Made by a program: the position numbers and the translations under genes. From Ichthyophthirius multifiliis (lineage: Eukaryota > Ciliophora > Oligohymenophorea > Hymenostomatida), in the NCBI RefSeq assembly GCF_000220395.1, contig NW_004086743.1, positions 11,641 through 40,002 on the forward strand: a stretch of DNA of 28,362 nucleotides, read 5' to 3'. The notes below the pieces were generated by a model, which saw only the letters and a program-made list of their open reading frames with translations, was not told where the DNA came from and did not search any database. Positions 1-12,630 of this stretch are shown piece after piece. The first letter of the stretch is position 1. Every line of letters starts with the position of its first letter.

Positions 1-1
1 A

Positions 2-649
2 TCTTTTAGAGATACAGGTTTCTATGCTCAAATAAACGAAAATATGGAAGAATAAATGTTTTATGGAAAAGGAGCAGGCTGTGAACATATCTTGGGTAAA
101 TGTGATTCTACTAAAAGAGAATTTTGTAATCCTAAAACTGACTAGGGATTATGTGATTATTACCACCACGGATATTCTATTTGTAAAGTTCGCACATTTA
201 ATGATTCTGATTGCAATACCTTAATTACCTACCCAAATACAAAATGTTGGGATGTTAATAGTAACTAGAACACACAAAGAGCTTAACAATCATAAGGAGT
301 TAAATATGGGATTGATTCAAGATGTTTCAACGGGAATATATCGGCTTAACACTTACCATAAATGACAATAACTATAGGTAATTGCTATAGATATGAATGC
401 GATGCTACGAAAAAATAAGTGAATATTTGGGTAGGATAAATTAAGCGAACTTGTAAATAAAATTTAGAGAAATTGTCATTTTAAGGATATTCTGGGTAAC
501 TATAATGTCCAGCAAATATATCTGATTTTTGTGGGTTTAAAAAAATATGTCCGGGTATATGTAGTGCATATGGATATTGCTTAAATAATAAGTGTTATTG
601 TGCTAGAGGATTCAGTGGAATAGATTGCTCTGTTAAAGGAGCCTCTTGA
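2..649 (+). CDS. Leishmanolysin-like M8 metalloprotease, 3' part (5' end outside window)
   Basis: This is an open frame of 215 residues plus TGA, read with TAA/TAG as Gln; position 1 lies just before a codon boundary. It begins at the conserved stretch RDTGFYAQ that follows the Met-turn in the complete copies, so the catalytic HExxH half lies upstream of the window. It then shows the Cys-rich domain (FYGKGAGCEH, a series of paired Cys) and ends in an EGF-like module with Cys spacing C-x3-C-x5-C-x4-C-x-C-x8-C (CPGICSAYGYC...GIDC). No frameshift or in-frame TGA is present, so the visible part looks functional. It is closest in wording to the copy at 1566-3110, with which it is convergent (917 bp apart). 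As a secreted zinc endopeptidase it would act outside the cell or at its surface. Confidence 0.85.
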
Positions 650-1565
650 AACATATTAATATTTATCTATTATTTAAGATAATTAAAATTAATACTTAAT
701 AATTTTTATAAAATATAAATATTTATTTAATTTAAATACATAATTTGATATTATTGTATATTAATTAACAATTTTTATTAGAATTTTAAAAAGATATTTA
801 ATTTTATTTTATAAAATAATTTACAAATATTTATATAAATAAAAAAATAGATGTAAATTAAATAAATTATTTATAAATATTTAAAATAAATAATAAATAT
901 ATATAAAAAAATAATTATTAAATAAAAAAAAATTAATTTAAATATTTTAACATATATATTATATGATAATATTCATATATATATTTATTGATATTATGTA
1001 AAAATTTATATTTATATATTTAAAGATAAAAATATAATTTAATACATTGTAATATAGATATTATTAATAATATTAAATTATATTAACTCAAAAAAATTTA
1101 AAAAAAATTTTATATGTTAATACTTCAATTTAAAAAATTTTATATTAATAAAATTTAAGAATTTTTTTTTATTTTAAAATATTTTTATAGTTTATTTTAT
1201 ATATAAATAAAAAAAATATAATATTAAATAATAAAATTATAAATTAAAATAATTATTGAATAATTTTATATATATTTTATATTATTTATTAATATATATT
1301 TATATATTTATATATTTATATATTTTTATATTTATATATTTATATATTTTTATTTTATTTTAATATTTTATATTTAATCTAATTTATATTTAAATCTTTT
1401 TTGAATATATTTTTTAATAATAAAATACATATTATTTTATTACTTTTTTATTTTACATTAATAATAAAATTAAAGCACCTATATAAATTTAATATTATTT
1501 CAATAATTTTATTATTTTTATTATTTTTTTAAAAAAAAAATATATATAATTTTATATCTTTTTTA
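650..1565. other. AT-rich spacer between convergent protease genes
   Basis: This stretch is almost pure A/T, with short period-8 to period-10 TATATTTA-type runs around 1290-1360. I see no supported gene. It must hold both 3' untranslated regions and polyadenylation sites, but none can be placed by eye. Confidence 0.6.
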
Positions 1566-3110
1566 TCATAATTTTTATTTTTTAGAGCAATCTTCTCCAC
1601 TGAATCCTTTAATACAATAACATTTATTTTTTTAACAAAATCCTTTTCCACTACAGAAATTTGGACATATTTTTTTAAACCCACAAAATTCTTATATATT
1701 TTCCGGACATTCTATATATCCTTAATAATTTTAAACTGTCATTTTTTCTTTATTATTTCTACAAACTATTTTTTCTTTTTATATATGTATAGTGACTTAT
1801 TATCCATTTGCATTGCATTCATATTTAAAGCAATAACCCACCATTCTTTCATTTTTTTTTTATATTTTTTTAGAAAGCAAGTTTGAGTTAAAACATCTCG
1901 AATCAGTCCCAATGTAAATTCCATTTCTTTCAATAAATTAATTTTAGTTCAAATCACTATTAACATCCCAGCATTTATATTCTGGTTTGGTATATAAATT
2001 ATTGCAACCAGGATCATTAAATTAACTAGTTGTACATGTAGCAAGACCATTGTGGTAAAAATCGCATAATTTCTCGTCAGTTTTAGGATCACAGAATTCT
2101 CTTGTTGAAGTTCTACATTAACTAAGAACGTGTTCACAGCCTTTTCCTTTTCCATAGAACATTTATTCTTCCATAGATTCGTCTATTTAAGCATAAAAAC
2201 CTGTATCTCTTAAAAGATTAGTTGTAAAACCACTAAAATAAGCTTAAGTCATTGATACAGATGCATTCATGTATTCGTTTTGGATAATTGTGTTTTCCCA
2301 ATGAGAATTTTTAGAACTTTAATTTCCTAAATTTTAAAGAGGCATACCAGGTAAGGTAGGACAATTGAAATATTTACGAGCAAATTCCAAAACATGAGGA
2401 GTTATAAGCAACAAAGTATCGATTCCCCTTATTTTTTATGTAATAGTAGGTTTACTATATGGAGTTCCTTTAGAATTTATCCATTTAGGCATATCATCAT
2501 CGCTAAAACCTAATATATGAGTAATTTCATGGATAATTATTTCAATTAAATTTTTGTATTCAATATAATCAGTCAATTCTATATTTACTATTTCAGCAAA
2601 ATTGAAGTTAATCAAACCATGAGAAGGTCCTTGACCATCCAAAAATTAACACCAAGTTGCAGAGGCATAATACTACGAATCAAGATCCATTTCATATTAT
2701 ATATATAAATGTAAATCAGAATTCTTTCCATTAGTTTTGTCTATTTAAGGAACTACAACATTTCCACATTTGGAAGATTTATATCTCATATTTACTTCAG
2801 ATTTTGGAATTATTTTTATTAAACGAGAAAAATAATCAATTGCCAATTATAGGGCATTCTCGCATAAGCCAATTAATTATTTATTACTATCATGAGAAGG
2901 TAATCTTGAAAAATAAGACATGTCATAGGTTATTACCATATTACGGGGAGTTTTATTTTATAAATTACGGATATCTAAAGATTCCATATCAGGTGGTATC
3001 GATTTGTATTTGTATTTTTATTTCATTTAATCGTGAACACATTTATGTTTAAGAAGTCTAAAACTGATAATACAGGATATTAGATATAGAATTATAAGGA
3101 ATTATTTCAT
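1566..3110 (-). CDS. Secreted leishmanolysin-like M8 metalloprotease (complete)
   Basis: A zinc endopeptidase of the leishmanolysin (GP63) family, 514 residues, with one frame from ATG to TGA and no intron. An N-terminal signal peptide (MKQFLIILYLISCIIS) is followed by KHKCVHDQM, matching the family's propeptide Cys ('cysteine switch') motif. The catalytic HEITHILGF is at residues 194-202, the third zinc-binding His is in SHW at 270, and the Met-turn Met is at 281, 11 residues on as in GP63. A Cys-rich region and a C-terminal EGF-like module (GFSGEDC) close the protein. There is no GPI-type hydrophobic tail, so it is probably secreted. The start is the first ATG before the hydrophobic segment. 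It is divergent from the decayed copy at 4148 and convergent with the copy at 2-649. Without Gln at TAA/TAG it would fragment into short ORFs. Confidence 0.93.
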
Positions 3111-3823
3111 TTTTTTGTATTATATTAATTTTAAATATTATTTAAAAATTATTAATTTAATTAATTGATTTATATTATATTAGAATAATTTTGTTGGCAT
3201 AAAAATAATATTATTTTAGATTAAATAGAAAATTAATTATTTACAATATTTTTAAAATTATATAAAGTAAATTAAATTTTTATCACATATTTTTTTTTAT
3301 TTAAATAAAATAAAAAAAATGTATTATAATTAAATGTAAAATATAAAATAAATATATGTTTTTTATTCAAATAATTAATAATAATTAAAATTATATATAA
3401 ATATAAAAAACAATATGGTTTTTATTTGATTAAAGAATTTTAGAATAATTAAGTTATAATATATTTTCTTCTATAAATAAAAATAGACATAATGTTTATA
3501 ATTATAATAAATTAAATTATAAATAATATTAATATAATAAAAAAAATATAGAAATAAAAATATTAAATATAAATATAATTTAAATACATAAAGTAAAAAA
3601 ATAAATATATAATAAATTAAAATTTATAAAATAAAATAAATAAAAATTATAGTAATATTTAAATTTTATTATAAATATTTATATATTTAATTTTTTTTGC
3701 AATATACAAAATTCTATTTAATATTATTAAAAATAGAATTCCTTATATAAATTATAATTACAAAATATTGTATAAAATTTTTATAACATATATTATTTTA
3801 TTAAAAATAATATATATTAAACA

Positions 3824-3861
<38 letters not shown>

Positions 3862-4147
3862 CATTATATTTAATTTTAATTAATATTATTAACTTTTTTA
3901 TTATTTATTATTTTAAATAAATATTTTAATTTTAATTTTAATTTCTATTAAATATATTTTACCAAAAATAATATACATAATCTATGATAATAAATTACTA
4001 TTAATAAAATAATAATGAATGTATTAAAAATAATTATTTCAATATTCAATTATTTTTATTATTAATTAAAATCTTAATAGTAATATACTTGTAAAATTAT
4101 ATTAAAACATTATTTTTATAAAATATAAATTAAAAAATTAACAAAAA
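3111..4147. other. Spacer between divergent protease copies
   Basis: About 1 kb of A/T sequence separates the start of the minus-strand protease (3110) from the start of the decayed plus-strand copy (4148). It should contain the minus-strand promoter, but no recognisable element can be singled out. It includes a (TA)n tract. Confidence 0.55.
3829..3859. repeat. (TA)n microsatellite
   Basis: An uninterrupted alternating TA run of about 31 bp in the divergent spacer. Confidence 0.95.
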
Positions 4148-5285
4148 ATGTAAAAACTTTTAATATATATAGTATTAATAAATTTTGTTTCGCTCTAAAA
4201 GTCCTTAAACTATAATGTGGTCATCATAAAATGAAAGAAACATATTCCTAATCCTATGAAGAATCTTCAGATATTCTTAATTTATAAACGAAAAAACCTA
4301 GTAATATTGTAATTACCTATAATATGAATTTTTCAAAACTTTAGCTGATTCTGTTATTAAACATTAGGACTCATATATTAGGTTTTAGCAATGATAATAT
4401 ACCAATATGGGTTAATTCTGATGGATAGCCTCATAATCTCGCTATTTTGAAAAATAAGTAAGTGACGTTAAAATTTAGTTTGCCTAATGTTTTTTGAAAT
4501 TTCGCTAAAAAATATTACGAATATGAAAATTAGTTGCTATGCCTATTGAAAATAATAGAGGGAAAAAATCTGCAGGACCTCATTGGGAATTAACTGCTAT
4601 TGCAGACGAACGCATGAATGCAAGTATATCACTTACTTAGGTCTATTTTAGTGGTTTTATAACCAATATTTTAAGAGATACAGGTTTCCATGCTGAAATA
4701 AACGAATCTATGGAAGAGTAAATGTTCTATGGAAAAGGAAAAGGCTGTAATTTCATCGTTGGTAAATGTGATTAAAAAATAGAGAATTTTGTAGCCCACC
4801 ATGGATCTTCTAATTATAATTTTGGTTAATTTAAAGATTCTGATTATAATACTTCTGTAATACTTCTGTAATACTTCTAAAATTGATACTAATGGAAAAT
4901 GTTGGAATACTAGTGGCCAATTAAATACATAAGAAAATTAGACTAAATATCGAATTAAACTTGGGATTAAATCAAAATGCTTTAATGTGACTTTATTAAA
5001 TAAAAAACATTAACCATCTGATAAATTGTAGGGTAAATGTTATTAATATAAATTAATGTGATACTAATGAAAATTGGTTATTGAAGTAGGAAATTAAAAA
5101 GTCGTTTGTACTTAAAACTTAGTCTATTTCATGTACATATTTAATGTCCGTAAAATATATAAGAGTTTTGTGGGTTTAAAAAGTTTTTTCCAAATTAATT
5201 TAGTGCAAATGGATTTTGCTTAAAATAATAGTGTTATTGCGCCAAAGAATTCTAAGGAAATAACGATTAGTTAAAAAAATTATGA
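4148..5285 (+). pseudogene. Decayed leishmanolysin-like protease copy, active site lost
   Basis: The remnant starts with a recognisable signal peptide (MQKLLIYIVLINFVS) but leaves frame just after it. It continues in the family frame through the propeptide motif (LQCGHHKM) to MNFSKL. About 120-130 codons are then missing, and homology resumes at THILGFSNDN, so the HE of HExxH is lost or scrambled. Further on are a frameshift producing TGA near LPNVF, a retained third-His region (PHW) and the RDTGF block. An 11-bp triplication at 4848-4880 shifts the frame again, several conserved Cys are lost, and a degenerate EGF-like end (ANGFC) runs to TGA at 5283-5285. Its wording sides with the 1566-3110 copy. 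It cannot encode an active protease; transcription is unknown. Confidence 0.9.
4848..4880 (+). repeat. Three-copy 11-bp tandem repeat inside the decayed protease
   Basis: The unit AATACTTCTGT occurs twice exactly and a third time with a changed end. The intact copies have no such repeat, so it looks like slippage-type expansion after the gene was released from constraint. Confidence 0.9.
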
Positions 5286-8200
5286 AAAAAAAAAATATTG
5301 TTTATATTTCTTTTTATAATTATTTTATTTTAATAGAAGAAACTAAAAAAAAATATTATATATTATTTGTATTTTAGATTTATAAAAACAATATATTTTC
5401 TTTTTAATATTTTATATATTAATAAAATATATTATAAAATTATATATAAAATTATATATAAAAAAATATTTATAGAAAAAAATACGAAAAATAAAAATAC
5501 CATTAAAATAATAACTCAAATAAAAGTAATAAAAAATAGTTTCATATTTTAAAAAGAATTTTTTAATTATATAAAAAAAATATTAAAATTATATTATAAT
5601 ATAATTATATTATAAAAATTTATGTTAATAAAAGAAATTAAAATAATTTATATACTTTAAAAAATCATTTTTTATTTAATAATCTCCCTAAAAAATCTTT
5701 AAAAAAAATTCACTTCTTAAATTTCACACAAAACAAGAATCATATACATTCAATAAAAATTATAAAATAAAGATATTTTTATATAAAAAACAAATATATA
5801 GAATAAAATTAATATTTATAAACAACTAGTTTTAATTTCGAATTAATGTATTAAAAATCAAATAAAATATCGAATATTGATTACAAAAACATGTAGTATA
5901 AAAGACAATAATTACTATAAAAACCCATAAAAAAAAAAAACATTTTCATTAATAAATAAATACTAACATAAATTTCTTTAATATATAAAATATCTTAATA
6001 AATCCTAATAAATCAAATTATAGTCTAAAAAAATAAAATTATATTTGGTAAAATAAAAAATGGATTTTTTTTTTTTTTCAAATAATAAAAGTCACTATTT
6101 TTCATACTAATATTTTTTTTTTAAAAAAAAATATAATATTTTAATCAAAAAACAAATGATTAAGTTTTTTTCATTAAAAATGTAAAGGAAAATCTTGAAA
6201 AAATTTAAGTTTAAACAACATTATTTTTATTTTGTTAATTTTTCAAAATCATAATCCTTAATGGAACTTATTTTTCCAAAAAAACATATTAATATTTTTT
6301 ACTAATTTGACGGAATTTATTGGATTTAGAAAAAAAGAAGAAATTAAAAGTATTTATTTTATCAATTAATAGACTATTTTTTAATGATTTTCATATAAAA
6401 ATATAAAATAAGTATATTTTTCAATTATTTAGATATAAATGGGAGAAAAAATTTATTAATAACGAAAAAAGTCTGTTATAAAAAAAATACTTTTTTATGA
6501 AAAAATAACATTCTATGAGTAAATTTAAATTTTAAAGTAATTAATTTACTTGTTTAATTATAAGGATGTAAAATAATTTAATTGTAAGGTTTTTTTAAAT
6601 ATTTATGAGTTTTTTTAAGAAGAAAAAATTTAATAAAAATATGAGAACAAGAAATATAAATTATATTAAAAATTAATATATGTAAAAGAAAAAAAAAAAA
6701 ATTTAAATAAAAAATATTAAAAAGAATATTTCAAAAAATAAAAAGTATATAGTATAAATTGTAGATTTAAACATATATATTAATTATAAAAATAAAAAAT
6801 TTAATAAATATAAAATATTAAAACTATATATATATAAATATATATATTAATTTTAATATATTATATAAAAAATATTATTTATATAATTTAAATAATATGA
6901 TATTTTATATTAATATAATTCCTATTTATTATATTTTGATTTTTCATTTTAATTTGTGTATTAAATTACATTGTTAATAAATATTATATAAATATAATAG
7001 ATTATTATTTAACATTTTAATGGTTCGTAAATAGATTATACATTAAGATTAATTATATATTAAAAAATATATAATATAATTTATATATAAAAAAATTTAA
7101 ATATATTATTAACTTTTATTTCTTAAACGTTTTTTTTAATATTAAAATATAATATTATCTATTATTTTTGAAATTTATATTATATAATTGATAAATTAAT
7201 ATTATTTTTATATTTATAATACTTCTGAAATTTTTTTAATATTGGTAAAGTTTTATTATTTAACTTTTATTATAAAAAAATGATATAAGCATTTCATCTA
7301 AATAATTTTTTTTTTTTTGTTATTTAATATTTAATAATGAAAATATTATTATAATATATTTCTTTATATTTTTATTTTTTTATTATATTATTTTTATTTA
7401 AATAAAAATATTTATTAGATTTTACAAATTAAAATTATATTTTGCCGTCTATAAAAAAAGTGTTTTAATATTTAATAATGTATATATAATACAATTTTTA
7501 TTTTTTATATATTAATTTATTATATTTATGCAATTATTATTAATTAATTAATTTTTTTATTTAAAAAAAAATAAAATTATTTTTTAAATTTAAAACTATT
7601 ATTATTATAAAATTAGTACAAATTATTATTAATTCAAATTATAAAAAGTATTATTTAGAATTGTCTAATTTAATATTTATCTTACTTTATATAAAGCTAA
7701 ATATTTTTTAAAACTTTTAAAATTAATGCTTACAATTATAATTAAGAAATAATTAGTTTTTAGATTAAATTATTTAATAAATTTTAAAGAATTTCTAATA
7801 TAAAGTTTATACTTTTATATCGATACATATTAAATGTTTCAAAATTTATAAAAGAATATTTTAATTTTATATATTTATATTATCTATTTAATAATTAATA
7901 TATATATATACAAAATATTATAATTATTTAATTTTTTACAATACAAATATACATTACATATATGGTTTTATTATTTCTTTAATATTTATAATTTCTTTGT
8001 AAAATATATAATGAAAAATTCTTATATTACATTTTTTTTAAATCAAATATTTATGAATAATCATTTTTTGAAAATTTATTTATTAATATTTTTTTTTTCA
8101 TATATATATATTTAATATTATCATATTTTAATTGATCTATTTATTTTTTATTTTACACAAATTTGCGTTAAATATTAAAACTAAATTTTTTTAAATTATA

Positions 8201-8291
8201 ATAAAAATATATTTATCATTAAATATAAAAATCTTAAAAAATATTTATAATAAATAATACATATTAATAATAACAAATATTAAAATAATAA
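5286..8291. other. 3 kb spacer; part may be a decayed gene
   Basis: Most of this stretch is simple A/T sequence with no supported gene. The part at about 5690-6640 is less repetitive and has more C and G. On its minus strand there are stretches free of TGA that read as ordinary protein (for example NPINSVKLVKNINMFFWK and ISSIKDYDFEKLT), separated by frame changes at homopolymers. I do not recognise it and cannot place a start or splice sites. The last 300 bp belong to the duplicated segment around the 8292 gene and should hold its promoter. Confidence 0.4.
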
Positions 8292-10600
8292 ATGAAAATA
8301 TTAATAATATATATATTTTAATTAACCTGTATTTTTGGTTTATATGTGCTCTAACACTAATGTGTCAATGATTAAATGGAAAAAATCTATCCATACAAAA
8401 TAATTTCTTCTAATGATGATTATACAGATTTCCGTAATTTAGAACCTAAAATGTCCCGTAAGATGATTATAACTTACGATATGTCCTATTTCTCAAATTT
8501 ACCTAAAAATCCTAAAAATAAATAGATAATCGATACTTGTGAGAAAGCTTTAAAAATAGCATTTGATTATTTTTCCAATCTAATAAAAATAGTTCCAAAA
8601 TCTGAAAAACAAATGAGATTTAATTCCGATCTTGACAAATGTGGAGAAGTTACAATTCCTAAAATAGACAGAGATAAGGGAAAAGATTCTGATTTACATA
8701 TATATGCATAATATCTAAATAATAAATAATTATCTTTTGTAGCCTTTGCTAGTAATTGTTAATTTGTGTATCGTGTAGGACCTTCTCATGGTTAAATTAC
8801 TTTTAATTTGGGTTAATTAGAAGAAAAAGATTTAAGTTAAAAATATATATTTTAAGATATATTAGAAATAATTATCCATGAAATGACTCATGTTTTGGGT
8901 TTTACACAACACTCTATACCTTTATGGATATAATCAGATAAAAGTTCTTATGCTGAACCTACTTTCAGATAAACGTTAAGGGGAATCGATACTTTATTTC
9001 TCAAAACTCCTCACGTTTTATAGTTTGCTCGAAAATATTTTAATTGCCCTAGCTTAGCTGGTGTGCCTCTTGAAAATTTAGGAGGCCCAGGTTCTGTAAA
9101 CTCACATTGGAAAAACACAGTAATCAATAGTGAATATATGAATTCATATTAATAACCTTTATAGTCATATTTTAGTGGTTTTACAGCCAATGCTTTAAGA
9201 GACACTGGCTTCTATGAGGAGATAAAAGAATCTATGGAAGAAGAAATGTTCTATGGGAAAGGAGCAGGCTGTCAACATGTCACTGGTTAATGTGATTCTA
9301 ATAGAAATGAATTTTGTATTCCTTCAATTGAAAAAGATTTTTGTGATTTCTCCCATATCGGAGCTTCAAATTGTATTGCTGGTTAATTTAATGAGCCTAA
9401 TTGTTATACATTTTAAATTTATTTATATAAAGAATGCTGGAATATTTAAAATATGAAACACTCAGAATAACCAGAATAAGTGTATGGAATTTAATATGGA
9501 GTAGATTCCAAATGTTTTAACTCTTCTTTAATAAAAGATGAATTTTATGTGGAAAATCCAAGAATTTAAGGTTTATGCTATAAATATAATTGTAGTTCTA
9601 ACGGATAATAAGTGACTATTCATGTAGGAAAATAAAAAGTAGTTTGCAAAAAAAATTTTGAACATATGCGAGTTAAGGAATATGATGGACATATTGTATG
9701 TCCTAAAAATATAGAGTAGTTTTGCAAATTTAAAAAAATTTGTCCGAATTTCTGTAGTTCAAACGGATATTGTTTACAAAATAAGTGTGTTTGTAGTAAA
9801 GGATACTTTGGAAATGATTGCAGTTTAAAAAATCCTTTATGAGAAAGATTACTGTTTTTTTGTTATTATTTTTAGCATATTATAAGCATAATTTTTTAAT
9901 ATTTATATTTAATGTTTTTTTGTTAAGAATTTAAGTTCTAATTTTTAATTTTATTTTTTTAAAAAATAAGAATATAATGAAAATAATATTAATTAAAATT
10001 TATATAATAATTTATTCATTTTTTAGATTTATTTTTTTATTATAATAATTAATTGAAAAAATTAATACTATTTTAAAAATAAATACATATATAAAGATAT
10101 TTATATAATTTAAAAAATGTATAATTTTTTTGTTTATGGCCTGAATCTATAGTTCTATAAAAAACCTAAAAAAAAAGACAGAAAATATATAATATATAAA
10201 TTATCAAAACTTTTACAGCTTATTTAAATTAATATTTATTTATATTTTTATTATAAACTTTAATAAAATTATAATGTTGATTATTTATTATTTTAATAAA
10301 ATAATAAAAATTTAATTAATTTATTAGAAAAATTGTTTAATTTTTTGAAAAATTTAAGAAGATATTAATATAAAATATAAAGATATCAGTTTTTATATTT
10401 TTAATAATTAATAAATATATAAAAATAATAAATTATAAATAAAGAATATAATTTTTAAGAATTAATTCTAGATTAAAATTGATTGAAAAATCAGAAGACA
10501 AATGAAATAAATTTTGAATAAATTTAAAAAATAAAAAATTAAAAAAATTATATAATATAATATAAAAAAATAAAAAAAAATTGAATGTAAATCTATAAAA
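7990..10600 (+). repeat. Segmental direct duplication, copy 1
   Basis: This copy pairs with 21150-23640 in the same orientation, offset about 13.1 kb at the genes. Shared sequence starts about 300 bp upstream of the protease (TTTGTAAAATA, CAAATATTTAT), covers the whole gene, and continues downstream to an 18-bp exact match beginning AATTCTAGATTAAAATTG (10464 versus 23471). The edges fade into A/T sequence and are approximate. Confidence 0.85.
8292..9842 (+). CDS. Secreted leishmanolysin-like M8 metalloprotease (complete)
   Basis: 516 residues, continuous from ATG to TGA with many TAA/TAG Gln codons and no intron. The signal peptide MKILIIYIFQLTCIFG is followed by the propeptide motif HQCVNDQM, where the usual HD is ND. 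HEMTHVLGF is at 196-204, the third zinc His at 272 (SHW), and the Met-turn Met at 283. The Cys-rich domain (GKGAGCQH...ECW) leads into an EGF-like end (CPNFCSSNGYC...GNDC). The His-to-Met spacing of 11 matches GP63. It should hydrolyse extracellular proteins. Its closest relative is the gene at 21405, a direct-repeat twin with matching flanks. No damage is visible, and substitutions between the twins are scattered while all catalytic and Cys positions are kept, implying constraint after duplication. Confidence 0.94.
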
Positions 10601-11939
10601 TTATAAATATATAAAAAAATAAAAGAATATATATAAATATATAAAAATATTTATAAAAATATTTATTAATATATAAAATATATATATATATATATATATT
10701 TTTTTTTTATTATTTTTTAAATTATTTATATATCTATATATCTTTTTTTTATTTTATTTTAATATAAATAAAAAATTTATTAATTTATAATAATTTTATA
10801 GATATATTTTTTTCTAATATATTATATTTATATGTTATTAAAACAATTAGCAATTGCAAAATTTTTTTTTTTTTTTTTATATAATCTTCATTATTTTAAT
10901 TATTTTATAATTATTAAGTTATGTTTTTTTCATATTAATTTATCTATTAATTACATATTTTTTTTTAAATTATTTCTTTACATAAAAACTATTAAATATT
11001 TATAAAAAAAAAAATCTTATTTTTTTTAAAGAAAATATATAAGTATTTAAAAAACATTATTATTATTTATAAAATAAACATAGTATTTTAAATAAATAAA
11101 TTTAATTATCTTAAATATTATATAAGCTCCAAAATTTTTATAGAAATCCATATATATATATAAATGTATTTTATCTATATATAATTAAAATCCTTTTACT
11201 TTTATTTTTAAATTATTATTAATTAGCATATAATATAAACTAATTTTAAATCTAAAAATATATGAACAAATATATATATAAAAGGATTTTTTCTTAAATA
11301 TTTATTTTTTCATTATATAATATATTAATTACATATAACTAACTTTTACATATTTAACGAAATTATTAATTTTGAAATTATTATTTTTTATAAGTTTTTA
11401 ATACATTAAATTATAAATAATTTTTTATTGAAAGTAATAATTTAATATTAATTTATGTAAAAAATAAGATATTTATATATCATAATATATAAAATAACTC
11501 AGACAGACATAATGGAGTGATATTTCAGTTTGAAGTTTTAAATAAAATAAAAAATACTTTAATATTTATAAAAAAAAAAAAAGTATTAGTAAATATTATA
11601 GGCATTTATATTCAATTATTTATATTTGAAATAACTATAAAATTGATTAATTAAATATATATTTTTTTAAATGGAATAAATAATTAAGATTATCATTTGT
11701 GTATATAAAAATTAAAAATTTTAGAAAGATATGCTAAGCTTTATTTAGAATATATTATAATATAGAAAAAAAAAAGAAAAAAAAAAATATATATATATAT
11801 ATATATTTATTTTTATATTTTTATATTTTTATATTTTTATATTTTTATGTTTTTATTTTTTTTTATTTTTATATTTTTATATTTTTATATATTTATATTT
11901 TTATATTTTTATTTTTTTATATTCAAAAATATTTATTTA
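9843..11939. other. AT-rich spacer downstream of the 8292 protease
   Basis: The first 750 bp are shared with the sequence downstream of the 21405 gene and include the 3' flank. The rest is simple A/T DNA with a (TA)n tract at about 10679-10699 and a period-8 array from 11806. No gene is supported. Confidence 0.6.
11806..11930. repeat. Period-8 A/T tandem array (TATTTTTA unit)
   Basis: Successive TATTTTTA units with a few interruptions (one G, some longer T runs), directly after a (TA)n tract at 11787-11807. It lies at the outer edge of the zinc-knuckle inverted repeat. Confidence 0.85.
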
Positions 11940-12192
11940 TAATTTATTAAAAAGTTATGATTTTATTTATTTAAGATATATACTTTTATACTTTATTAAA
12001 AAAAAAACACATTATTTATTATTAATAATATTTTATTGAATATATCTATATTAAACAATAAATTTTTAATAAATTATATATATCTATAATATATACATAT
12101 TTTTTATACAATTTATCCTAAAATCAAATTATCAAATTTTTACTTTTTTTGCATAAAAAAATTAAAATAATCTATTTATATAAATAATATTT

Positions 12193-12598
12193 TCAATTCA
12201 TTACATATTTACATTCTCTTGCAATATGACTAGGTCTACTACATTTATAGCAAAGTTCTAGTCCTTTATCTCTAAGCAGATATCTTTCTTCCGCTGTAGC
12301 ATGATAATTTTTACTTATTTGCTTTCTAAACATACTAAATATCTAAAAATTAATATATAATTAAAAAAAGATTAAAAATTGACTTTTATCATTAAATCCT
12401 GATTCTCCTTATTATGTAGAACTAATTATTCTTCCATCTGCTCTAATTCCTATTTCTGTATTCATTTCATTTCCTTTTTATGAATATAACTCTTCCACTT
12501 CTTTTTAGATATTTCTTTTAGAAGATAATTATTTTTAAGGATTTTTTAATTCATATGTATCAAATCCTTATTTTTTCTCTAATTTTTTTATTTAAAAA

Positions 12599-12630
<32 letters not shown>

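Noticed and set aside
1949..2155. Short minus-strand ORF (68 codons) starting MEKEKAVNTF
   Set aside because: It is an out-of-frame shadow of the Cys-rich region of the 1566-3110 protease. The similar ORFs at 9253-9456 and 22366-22644 are the same shadow in the sister genes.
2436..2642. 68-codon ORF containing HEITH, as a separate small protease
   Set aside because: It is the in-frame middle of the complete 514-residue protease; its apparent ends are TAA/TAG codons read as stops.
2804..3052. 82-codon plus-strand ORF
   Set aside because: It is antisense to the N-terminal half of the 1566-3110 protease, open only because of base composition.
5367..5552. 61-codon plus-strand ORF of Ile, Lys and Tyr
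   Set aside because: It has low-complexity composition and lies in A/T spacer just after the decayed protease. This is chance.
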